From positions 1 through 64,000 of the forward strand of contig JAEUQC010000213.1 in the NCBI GenBank assembly GCA_016789905.1: a DNA stretch of 64,000 nt, in the 5' to 3' direction. The position numbers and the translations under genes were made by a program. This document shows positions 42,959 to 49,636 of this stretch, piece after piece. Every line of letters starts with the position of its first letter. Position 1 is the first letter of the stretch. This stretch comes from Bryobacterales bacterium (GTDB taxonomy: Bacteria > Acidobacteriota > Terriglobia > Bryobacterales > Bryobacteraceae). The notes beneath the pieces are model-generated. The model worked only from the letters and a program-made list of their open reading frames with translations. It made no database searches and was not told the DNA's origin.

Positions 42959-43747
42959 GTGCGAACCCAAATTCTAACTTTCACCCTTGTTGCTTGCGGA
43001 GTTGTATGGGCCCAGCCGCCGGGCGGGGGGCGCGGCCGGATGATGCGGCCGAATCCGGTGATGACGGCGCTGGACGGCGATAAAGACGGCACGATCTCGG
43101 CGGCGGAGATTGCCGGGGCGCCTGCGGCGTTGAAGAGTTTGGACAAGAACGGGGATGGGGTGTTGGCGGCGGAAGAGGTACGGCCGCAGATGCCGGAGAG
43201 GGATGGCGGCCAGGCGGTGGATATTGCTGGCCCTTTGTTCAGTTTTGACGCGAATAAGGACGGAAAATTGACCAAAGAAGAGGTTCCGGAGCGCATGCAA
43301 GGCATATTTGCGCGGGCGGATGCGGATAAAGATGGGCAATTGACTCGCGAAGAAATTGCGAAAGCATCGGCGGGGCAGGAGCGGCGCGGCGGGGGAGAGG
43401 GCGGGCCGCCGATGGATCCGTTGACACGGGCGCTGGACGCTAACCGGGATGGAGCGTTGTCGGAAGCGGAGATTGCCGGGGCGGTGGCGGCGCTGAAGAC
43501 GCTGGACAAGAACGGCGATGGGGTGTTGAGCGGAGAGGAGATCCGGCCGGCGATGCGCGGCGGGCGTGATCCGCGAGAGATGGTGAACCACCTGTTCGAA
43601 GAAAACGACGCGAATAAAGACGGGAAGCTATCGAAGGCCGAGATGCCGGAGCGGATGGCGGAGATGTTCGAGCGGCTGGACGCGGACAAAGACGGCTTTG
43701 TGACCAAGGAAGAGCTGAGCCAGATGGGCGGGAGACGGAGAGAGTAA
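42959..43747 (+). CDS. Exported calcium-binding protein with eight EF-hands
   Basis: A 262-residue protein. GTG at 42959 starts a signal peptide (RTQILTFTLVACGVVWAQ); frames further upstream are not supported. Eight DxDxDG-type loops are visible in order: DGDKDGTIS, DKNGDGVLA, DANKDGKLT, DADKDGQLT, DANRDGALS, DKNGDGVLS, DANKDGKLS and DADKDGFVT. The order and the flanking Gly/Arg/Pro-rich stretches show two tandem blocks of four, so the gene arose by duplication. It likely binds Ca2+ in the periplasm or outside. The ApbE gene starts on the last base of the stop (TAATG). Confidence 0.93.
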   Translation: MRTQILTFTLVACGVVWAQPPGGGRGRMMRPNPVMTALDGDKDGTISAAEIAGAPAALKSLDKNGDGVLAAEEVRPQMPERDGGQAVDIAGPLFSFDANKDGKLTKEEVPERMQGIFARADADKDGQLTREEIAKASAGQERRGGGEGGPPMDPLTRALDANRDGALSEAEIAGAVAALKTLDKNGDGVLSGEEIRPAMRGGRDPREMVNHLFEENDANKDGKLSKAEMPERMAEMFERLDADKDGFVTKEELSQMGGRRRE

Positions 43748-45078
43748 TGCGACGCAGAGACCTGTTTGCGATGGCGGCGGCCCCGTTGGCGCCGCGACGG
43801 ACGGCGACGACCGTTTTGCAGCATGAGAATGTTTTGGGAACTTCGATGGAGTTGCGGTTGGACTCGTTGACGCCGGAACGGGCCGAGGCGGCGGCGCTGG
43901 CGGAGATTGACCGGCTGGCGGGGATCTTGAGTTCCTATGATGCCGGGAGCGAGTTTAGCCGGTGGACACGGACACGGAACGAGGCAGTGCGGGTATCGCC
44001 GGAACTGTTGGAAGTACTGGGGTTATACGACCAGTGGCGCGTGAGGACGGGCGGAGCGGTGAGCGCGTCGTTCGCGGTGGCGAATGGCAGCCCGCACTGG
44101 GCGCTGGATCGGGCGAATGGCACGGCGACGCATTTATCGACGGCGCCGCTCATGTTGAACAGCTTTACGAAGAGCTACGTGATTAACAAGGCCGCCGACG
44201 CGGCGATGCGATTCGCGAATGGCGTGGTGGTGAATATTGGCGGAGACCTGGTGGTGAAGGGGCGTTTGACGGAACAGGTTCAGGTGGCGAATCCGTTGGA
44301 CGACACGGAGAACTCGGCGCCGCTCGCGCATATCGCGGTGCGGGGGCAGGCGGTGGCGACGTCGGGCAATTCGCGGCGCGGGGCGCACATTGTCGACCCG
44401 CGGACGGGGACGCGGCCACAGCACATTGCAAGCGCGACGGTGGTGGCGCCACGGGCGACCGACGCCGGGGCGCTGGCGACGGCGTTCACAGTGTTGACGG
44501 TGGAAGAATCGCGGGCGCTGGCGGCGAAGATGCCGGGCGTCGAATACCTGCTGGTGCGGAAGGGCGGCGGGGTGGTGAAGAGCCCAGGCTTTTTGCTGGC
44601 ACCGTTGGCACAAGTGGCAGCGGTTGAGGTTGTGATCAACTTCGAATTGGCGCGGATTGACGGGCAGCGGTACCGGCGTCCGTATGTTGCCGTCTGGATT
44701 GAGGACAAGGACAAGTTTCCGGTGCGGACGGTGGCGCTCTGGCTGCAGAAGGACCGTTGGCTGCCGGACCTGCGGGCGTGGTATCGCGGGGACCGTTTGC
44801 GGCTGCTGGCCGAGGGGAACGACATTGTCGCGAGCATGACTTCGGCGACGCGGCCGGCGGGCAAGTACACGATGAAATGGGACGGGAAGGACAACAAGGG
44901 CGTGCCGGTGAAGCCGGGGAAGTATACGGTGTACATCGAGGGCGTGCGCGAACATGGGTCGTATGATTTGTTGAAGCAGGAAGTGGACTTGACTGGCGGG
45001 CCGAAGCAGTTTACGGTGGCGGGTGGATTCGAGATTCTCAGTGCAACTATCGACTATAGAAAAGCCGCTGGACACTAG
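43747..45078 (+). CDS. ApbE-type FMN transferase fused to a DUF2271 domain
   Basis: A 443-residue protein. Residues ~20-300 match ApbE, which links FMN covalently to Ser/Thr of target proteins: VLGTSMELRLDS, VVNIGGDLVVKG, AVATSGNSRRGAHIVDPRTG and the metal-site-like ATDAGALATAFTVL. The loop usually reading GGIAKGYAVD is here NSFTKSYVINK, so its activity is not assured. From ~300 a DUF2271 domain follows (YVAVWIEDKDKFPVRTVALWL ... WDGKDNKGVPVKPGKYTV, in part). A twin-Arg-like RRRDLFAM start suggests export. Coupled by one base to the EF-hand gene and overlapping the PepSY gene, it belongs to a flavin-linked envelope redox set. Confidence 0.87.
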   Translation: MRRRDLFAMAAAPLAPRRTATTVLQHENVLGTSMELRLDSLTPERAEAAALAEIDRLAGILSSYDAGSEFSRWTRTRNEAVRVSPELLEVLGLYDQWRVRTGGAVSASFAVANGSPHWALDRANGTATHLSTAPLMLNSFTKSYVINKAADAAMRFANGVVVNIGGDLVVKGRLTEQVQVANPLDDTENSAPLAHIAVRGQAVATSGNSRRGAHIVDPRTGTRPQHIASATVVAPRATDAGALATAFTVLTVEESRALAAKMPGVEYLLVRKGGGVVKSPGFLLAPLAQVAAVEVVINFELARIDGQRYRRPYVAVWIEDKDKFPVRTVALWLQKDRWLPDLRAWYRGDRLRLLAEGNDIVASMTSATRPAGKYTMKWDGKDNKGVPVKPGKYTVYIEGVREHGSYDLLKQEVDLTGGPKQFTVAGGFEILSATIDYRKAAGH

Positions 45079-45676
45079 CGCGCCTCGGCGCGTGCCGAAG
45101 TGGAAGCGGCAGTTAGCGACGCTCGCGCGCTGGCTCCATATTTACTTGTCAATGGTGAGTTTCGGGGTGCTGTTTTTCTTCGCCGTTACCGGCCTGACGC
45201 TGAACCATACCGATTGGTTCTCGGGTGCGCAACGGACGGTGCAGGTGAAGGGGACGGTGGACGTTGCGCTGGTGAAGGGGACGGTGGCGAAGCTCGAAAT
45301 TGTGGAGCATTTGCGGAAGACGCACCGGGTGGGCGGGGCGCTATCCGATTTCCGGATTGATGAGGGACAGTGCTCGATATCGTTCAAGGGGCCGGCGTAT
45401 ACGGCGGATGTGTTTTTGGATCGCGTCAGCGGGGCTTATGATTTGACGGAGACGCGGATGGGGTTTGTGGCCTTGTTGAACGACCTGCATAAGGGGCGCG
45501 ATTCGGGACGGGCGTGGGCGTGGGTGATTGATATTTCGGCGGTGCTGATGACGCTGGTTTCGATATCGGGGCTGGTGCTGGTTTTCTATTTGCAGAAACG
45601 GCTGTTTTCGGGGTTGGTTACGCTGGGGGCGGGGGCGGTGTTGTGCTTGGCGGCTTATTGGATTTGGGTTCCGTAG
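45041..45676 (+). CDS. PepSY-associated transmembrane protein
   Basis: Membrane protein of about 211 residues with three hydrophobic segments: WLHIYLSMVSFGVLFFFAVTG near the N terminus, then two at the C terminus (ISAVLMTLVSISGLVLVFYL and LGAGAVLCLAAYWIW). The HIY...TGLTLNH segment and the LNDLHKGRDSGRAW segment with its His residues are typical of PepSY-TM proteins, which pair with ApbE-modified partners or haem in inner-membrane electron transfer. The start is uncertain: GTG at 45041 is used, with GTG at 45023 or 45092 as alternatives. It overlaps the end of apbE. Confidence 0.8.
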   Translation: MQLSTIEKPLDTSAPRRVPKWKRQLATLARWLHIYLSMVSFGVLFFFAVTGLTLNHTDWFSGAQRTVQVKGTVDVALVKGTVAKLEIVEHLRKTHRVGGALSDFRIDEGQCSISFKGPAYTADVFLDRVSGAYDLTETRMGFVALLNDLHKGRDSGRAWAWVIDISAVLMTLVSISGLVLVFYLQKRLFSGLVTLGAGAVLCLAAYWIWVP

Positions 45677-45686
45677 GGGAGTGCTC

Positions 45687-45821
45687 GTGGAAGATCTTAA
45701 GGAAACAGATTGGGATTCGTGGGACGCGCAGATTGCTGCGGATGCGGAGAGCGGGCGATTGGACAAGCTGGTTGAGCGGGCGCTGGCGGATCATGAGAGC
45801 GGTGAATCGACGCGGTTGTGA
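45687..45821 (+). CDS. Small antitoxin-like protein
   Basis: A 44-residue protein (start MEDLKETDWDSWDAQ, end LVERALADHESGESTRL). GTG at 45687 has GGGGAG five bases upstream. Its composition, the SGRLDKLVERAL helix and the Ser/Thr-Arg-Leu end resemble short antitoxins that sit directly before RelE-like toxins and overlap them by GTGA or ATGA. A GTGA overlap is present here (45818-45821). The downstream partner is broken, so this is probably an orphaned antitoxin. Confidence 0.6.
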   Translation: MEDLKETDWDSWDAQIAADAESGRLDKLVERALADHESGESTRL

Positions 45822-45912
45822 AGCACTCCGCGTTGCCTATGGCGTGTTTCGGCAGGTGACGACGAAGCCTCGACACGCGAGACTACCCTTCAAGATGGCT
45901 GGCGAATATTGA
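45818..45912 (+). pseudogene. Truncated, frameshifted RelE-like toxin remnant
   Basis: The GTG overlapping the antitoxin stop begins VKHS, like the MKH start common in these toxins, but the frame ends at a TGA after 13 codons. A second frame reads ALRVAYGVFRQVTTKPRHA followed by RLPFKMAGEY and a TGA at 45910-45912. The pattern PRHxxLxFKxxGEYW is typical of the toxin middle part, and the stop lies exactly where TGG (Trp) is expected. So the gene has an internal deletion or frameshift and a nonsense mutation. Confidence 0.6.
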
Positions 45913-45934
45913 CCCCATCGAACGCGGGTCTTGT

Positions 45935-46150
45935 CTATACCGGCGCAGCCGAATTGCGCCGCTGTTGCGTCGCTTCTTCGAGCACTTGCAGTGCCAAGCC
46001 GCGAGAGACGGTGGGGAAGCCGGCAAGAAAATCCTCTAATGTCTCGCCGCCTTCCAGGTAGTCGATAAGCGTCTGGATAGGGACTCGCGTGCCGCGGAGA
46101 ACGGGCACACCGTGCATGATTTCGGGATCGCGGACAATTGCATTCGGCAC
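45935..46150 (-). CDS. DUF433 protein (antitoxin-like, orphan)
   Basis: A 71-residue DUF433 protein with the full family signature: DPEIMHGVPVLRGTRVPIQTL (residues about 8-28, quoted in parts), YLEGGETLEDFLAGFPTV and LALQVLEEA. DUF433 proteins are helix-turn-helix antitoxin-like proteins usually followed by a PIN-like DUF5615 toxin. No such toxin follows here; the downstream bases hold the toxin remnant on the other strand. GTG start without a clear ribosome-binding site; the ATG at 46143 is out of frame. It lies 21 bases from the AAA ATPase stop on the same strand. Confidence 0.88.
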   Translation of the reverse strand: MPNAIVRDPEIMHGVPVLRGTRVPIQTLIDYLEGGETLEDFLAGFPTVSRGLALQVLEEATQQRRNSAAPV

Positions 46151-46171
46151 TTTTCTATTTTGGCTCGGGGC

Positions 46172-47329
46172 TCACCGCGCGGGCCAGTGCCAGGGTGGCG
46201 TGGTGCCGAAGCCGGCGACAGTGGTTTCGCCGTGGCGCTTTTCCAGGTGGATTGCGTTGTCGTTGGCGAGCGCGGCGGCGAGTGGCGCGGCGTGGGTCAC
46301 AACGACCAGTTGCGTGCGGCGGGAGGCATTGCGGATGAGAGCGGCGAGGGGCGGCAGCAGGTCCGGGTGAAGGCTGGTCTCGGGTTCGTTTAGCACCATC
46401 AGCGCTGGGGGACGCGGCGTCAACAGGGCCGCGGTCCAGAACAAGTAACGCAACGTCCCTTCCGATAGCTCCGCGATGGAGAGCGCCCGGAGCAGGCCGG
46501 GTTGGCGCATCGTTAACTCGAAGCGTCCGGCGGTGGTGTTGACTTCGACTTCGCTGCCGGGGAATCCGTTGTTGATCGCGGATCGGAACGACTCGGCGTC
46601 GCCGAGTTCGAGAATGGTCTGGATGGCGGCGGCAAGGTCGGCGCCGTCATTGGACAGGATCGGAGTAAAGTTGCCGATACGGGGCGCGCGGACGGGCGCG
46701 TCGGAGTCGGTACGGAAGTGATCGTAAAAACGCCAGTTGCGGATGGCTTCGCGGAGCCGCCACATTTCCGGGGCGCGGGCCGGGTCGGCGAGCGAGAAGA
46801 ACATGCTGTCGAAACTAGAGAGTTCGGCATCGGCAACCGCCCACTCGCCAGCAGCGTCGCGGACGCGGAGGATGGGGCCGTCACGGTCGACGACCGTTGA
46901 CGCGGGACGCTGTACGGCGCCGTGCCAGATGCACTCGCGTTTGATGGCGGGATCGTGCTTGAAGGCTGGAGGTGTTTCGGGAGACTGGGGCGGGAGACCG
47001 AGATCGATGAGATAGCCGAACTCATCACTGGCGAAGCCGAGCCGTAAGTTGACAGGCTGTTTGCGGCGGGTTCCTTCGAGCGGCATCTCGCCTCGGCGCA
47101 CGGCCGGCGACGGCGCTTCCGGGCCGGCCCAGAGCGTGGACGACAGGCCGCCCTCGGCGGCGAGCGAATGGACGATGCGGCCCTGCGCCGTGTCAGCGAG
47201 CAGGCGCAGGGCACGGTAAAGATTCGACTTGCCGCTGCCGTTGGCACCGGTCACCACGTTCAACCGCTGCAACGGAACGACGGCGTGGCGCAGTGAGCGG
47301 TAATTAGCGATGGCGAGTGCGGTGAGCAT
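46172..47329 (-). CDS. AAA-family (RecF/OLD-like) ATPase
   Basis: A 385-residue cytoplasmic ABC-class ATPase without a TOPRIM nuclease part. Walker A is GANGSGKSN (about residues 28-36), the signature-like segment is IAELSEGTLRYLFW, and Walker B is LMVLNEPETSLHPDLL followed by the His-switch VVVTHAAPLAAAL. The region between (about 60-270) is the variable insertion. Such single proteins are common in bacteria and some belong to defence or toxin systems, but no nuclease partner is adjacent: neighbours are the DUF433 gene and the exosortase locus. Function not assigned. Confidence 0.85.
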   Translation of the reverse strand: MLTALAIANYRSLRHAVVPLQRLNVVTGANGSGKSNLYRALRLLADTAQGRIVHSLAAEGGLSSTLWAGPEAPSPAVRRGEMPLEGTRRKQPVNLRLGFASDEFGYLIDLGLPPQSPETPPAFKHDPAIKRECIWHGAVQRPASTVVDRDGPILRVRDAAGEWAVADAELSSFDSMFFSLADPARAPEMWRLREAIRNWRFYDHFRTDSDAPVRAPRIGNFTPILSNDGADLAAAIQTILELGDAESFRSAINNGFPGSEVEVNTTAGRFELTMRQPGLLRALSIAELSEGTLRYLFWTAALLTPRPPALMVLNEPETSLHPDLLPPLAALIRNASRRTQLVVVTHAAPLAAALANDNAIHLEKRHGETTVAGFGTTPPWHWPAR

Positions 47330-47374
47330 GGTTGGCGGAAAACCGGAACGAACTTCATCGTAACGGGAAGCCCC

Positions 47375-48025
47375 TTACTTCCGCTTCGGCATTTCCATGC
47401 GCACTGGGGCGGCCAACCCTATGTAGGTGCGCCATTGGCGGTGCAGCGCGACTGCCACAACAAACGGCCCAGCGAAGGGAATCACCAAATAGATCAGGTG
47501 GTACACATATTGCAGGGTCCACATTCCGCCGCCGCCACCGGCCGCCGTCTTCAGAACCGTCCCGTATCCGTTGATATAGGCGTAAGCCACAACAGAGGCG
47601 ACATTGAGGGCTGTCTCAATGCCCAACCCTTGCAAAACCTGCCGCCGCTCCCCGCCCCAAATGGCGCCAGCGGCCAGCGCCAACGCCAGGTAGGAAAACC
47701 AACTGCTTGCGAAAAAGGCGATGCTATCCTCTTCCGCCGTAAAGGCCAGCGTCTCGACATACTGCCCCTCATTGGTACTGCTATTGCGGCCGTAGGTGTT
47801 CACCTCCACCTGAAACGTCCAGGCGCGCGTGCCATCCTCAACGCGGACCGGAGCCTGCCCAGGCGGCGACACAAACAAGGCCAACGGGATGAAGGAGAGC
47901 TTTGCCAACAACCACAAAGACGGCCCCTTCAACAGAAACCACCACACGGTCATCACCAGGGGCAACAAGAGCACAGCCCGTGTCACCACCGAAACCGCCG
48001 ATAGCCGACGCACCAGCCACTTCAT
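47375..48025 (-). CDS. Exosortase H-associated membrane protein
   Basis: A 216-residue inner-membrane protein with four or five hydrophobic segments (for instance TRAVLLLPLVMTVWWFL near the start and VYHLIYLVIPFAGPFVVAVAL near the end) and a periplasmic loop containing TFQVEVNT. It starts as ATGA over the xrtH stop and is named by its place after exosortase H, where such a partner is commonly found. The biochemical role is unknown. The segment TAAGGGGGMWTLQYVYH is a distinctive conserved-looking stretch. Confidence 0.75.
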   Translation of the reverse strand: MKWLVRRLSAVSVVTRAVLLLPLVMTVWWFLLKGPSLWLLAKLSFIPLALFVSPPGQAPVRVEDGTRAWTFQVEVNTYGRNSSTNEGQYVETLAFTAEEDSIAFFASSWFSYLALALAAGAIWGGERRQVLQGLGIETALNVASVVAYAYINGYGTVLKTAAGGGGGMWTLQYVYHLIYLVIPFAGPFVVAVALHRQWRTYIGLAAPVRMEMPKRK

Positions 48026-48516
48026 CTCGGCTGTGCCCGTCGCGCCCACATCGCAAACACAACCATCGCATCCAGAATAATCAGAAGTTCCCACACATAC
48101 AGATGCGCGAAATCAAACAGCGACCGGTAGTACTGCCCTAAATAGAACAGAGAGATGATGCGCAAAAGGTTCAACAGTTCAATAGCGCCCAAGCCCACGC
48201 CCAGGCCCCACAACTTCTTCCGCGGAGCGGCTGGATAGCCAAGGATCGCGGCCCACAAGAGAATCACCACGTTCACGCCGTTGCACCCGTCACGAACTTC
48301 CATGGCAAACCCGCGCAAAGGGCTGCTCAGTACGGCCTCGCGCTGCTCGCAAATGCCGCCACCTAGGCGGATTATCCATCCCGCGGAAGCCGCCAGGACT
48401 CCGGAGAACCCCTCGACCAGCGGGCGCACCGGAGCTGACAGCAATAGTATGAACATCCCGAGCGCCGAGACGACAAACAGCAAAAAGAATCGCTGCGACC
48501 GGTTCAACGCGCCCAT
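48022..48516 (-). CDS. xrtH: Exosortase H (IPTLxxWG-CTERM specific)
   Basis: A 164-residue multi-spanning transpeptidase of the exosortase/archaeosortase superfamily. The three catalytic residues are in place: Cys78 in RDGCNGVNV, Arg119 in LNLLRIISL and His138 in FDFAHLYVW. Several hydrophobic helices surround them (FFLLFVVSALGMFILLL; VVILLWAAILGYP). The short length is typical of the H subtype. The gene directly upstream, 7 bases away, encodes a protein with an IPTLGEWG signal, so enzyme and substrate are encoded together. It should cleave the substrate in the inner membrane and pass it to the envelope. Confidence 0.93.
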   Translation of the reverse strand: MGALNRSQRFFLLFVVSALGMFILLLSAPVRPLVEGFSGVLAASAGWIIRLGGGICEQREAVLSSPLRGFAMEVRDGCNGVNVVILLWAAILGYPAAPRKKLWGLGVGLGAIELLNLLRIISLFYLGQYYRSLFDFAHLYVWELLIILDAMVVFAMWARRAQPR

Positions 48517-48523
48517 CGGCCCG

Positions 48524-49189
48524 TTACGCTACCCCAGCCGAGTCCGGAGCTCGAAGCCGTTGCCAGGCAAACAGGACGAGCAGGCCGGCAAGACCGATCA
48601 TGCCCCACTCTCCGAGGGTCGGAATCGGGACCGGATGAGATGGCGCACCTACGGCGACGGGCTCTCCGTAGACGTAGAAATCCACCGGAACAACGGAGAA
48701 GCCGGGGCTGGCACCAAACGTGGTGACCACTACCGTATAGGTGGTATTGGCCGTTAAGGTGGCCGTCAACTTTGGACATAAGCCAGGCGTACCGGCGCAG
48801 CCCGGGATGGTCACAGTACTGCCGGAAGGCGGCTGGCCATCACTATCGTCGTTGACGGAAATGGCATTGGCACCAGGCGTGGAGGCGGTAAACGTGCCGT
48901 TGTAGAGGACCAGAACGGCATCAAAGGTGGCAGACCCCACCCCGAACGTATACGTGCCTGTAACGGTTGGAGTGAACGACTGCGCCGCGTAGGAACGCGT
49001 CGTGACGCCACCGGTCAAATCCGAAATGCTGGAAAGGCCGCCCTGTCCATTCGGAAGGGTCCCGGTCGTTACGCCTGCAACCCCTGTATTTAGGGAGAAT
49101 GTTGTGGTGGTAGGAGCGCCAAATGCGCAGGCCACGCCGAACAGCCCCCAAAACAATAGAAATTCACTTTGTGACATTATTCGTTTCAT
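48524..49189 (-). CDS. IPTLxxWG-CTERM sorted surface protein
   Basis: A 221-residue exported protein, predicted substrate of the adjacent exosortase H. The sorting region is complete: IPTLGEWG at 189-196, a hydrophobic helix (MIGLAGLLVLFAW), then an Arg cluster (QRLR). The N-terminal signal peptide covers about 1-24 (FLLFWGLFGVACAFGA). The middle is Thr/Gly-rich and resembles a pre-peptidase C-terminal (PPC) beta-sandwich: QSFTPTVTGTYTFGV, FDAVLVLYNGTF, NDDSDGQPPSGSTV and TANTTYTVVVTTFG. The start at 49189 is chosen for the signal peptide; another ATG is at 49177. Confidence 0.88.
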   Translation of the reverse strand: MKRIMSQSEFLLFWGLFGVACAFGAPTTTTFSLNTGVAGVTTGTLPNGQGGLSSISDLTGGVTTRSYAAQSFTPTVTGTYTFGVGSATFDAVLVLYNGTFTASTPGANAISVNDDSDGQPPSGSTVTIPGCAGTPGLCPKLTATLTANTTYTVVVTTFGASPGFSVVPVDFYVYGEPVAVGAPSHPVPIPTLGEWGMIGLAGLLVLFAWQRLRAPDSAGVA

Positions 49190-49584
49190 TTTTGTCTCAT
49201 CTCCCGCTGCGTGGAGGAAAATGACTCGCTGGAAATCGCGAACGACAGGAGGCCGGCGGCAGATACTGATCGCTTTGGGTACTGCTGTTCCTCCGTATAT
49301 TAACACCGATCACGGACGATTTATCGATTTAAAACGATGCTTTATTGAAAAGCCAACAATTAATAAACACCAGTATTGCGCCGATAACGACTGCGCGGCG
49401 GTGGCGGCCTGTGGACAGCACAGCCTGGCCACCGGCTGCGGAACCGAACAACAGGGCGGCACGACGGTCTATCAACCCAAGGATTTGAAGGCGGGTGAGA
49501 CACGATTCGTAGCCGTGGTGGAGACTTGCGCGCCTTCGCTCAGGAGCGGGTGCCGGGGATGGGGATGGCGCCGAGGGAGAGAAC
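49190..49584. other. Gap between the TonB receptor terminator and the exosortase locus
   Basis: No gene is supported. The part at about 49300-49380 is AT-rich and is the likeliest place for the promoter of the sorted-protein gene, which reads leftwards. Open frames here have no recognisable motifs. Confidence 0.5.
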
Positions 49585-49619
49585 AAAAAATGGGAGGACG
49601 TAGCGCCTGCGTCCTCCCA
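49585..49619 (-). terminator. Rho-independent terminator of the TonB receptor gene
   Basis: On the minus strand, TGGGAGGACG, a 9-base loop, CGTCCTCCCA, then six T. It starts 18 bases after the receptor's stop codon. The clearest intrinsic terminator in the window. Confidence 0.9.
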
Positions 49620-49636
49620 TGATGGTGCTTTGCGAG

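Noticed and set aside
46172..47329. AAA ATPase as part of a phage-defence system
   Set aside because: No nuclease, reverse transcriptase or other effector is adjacent; the similarity to OLD-like ATPases alone is not enough.
49002..49622. Plus-strand open frame across the gap before the exosortase locus
   Set aside because: It runs through the sorted-protein gene and the terminator hairpin; no domain or start signal.
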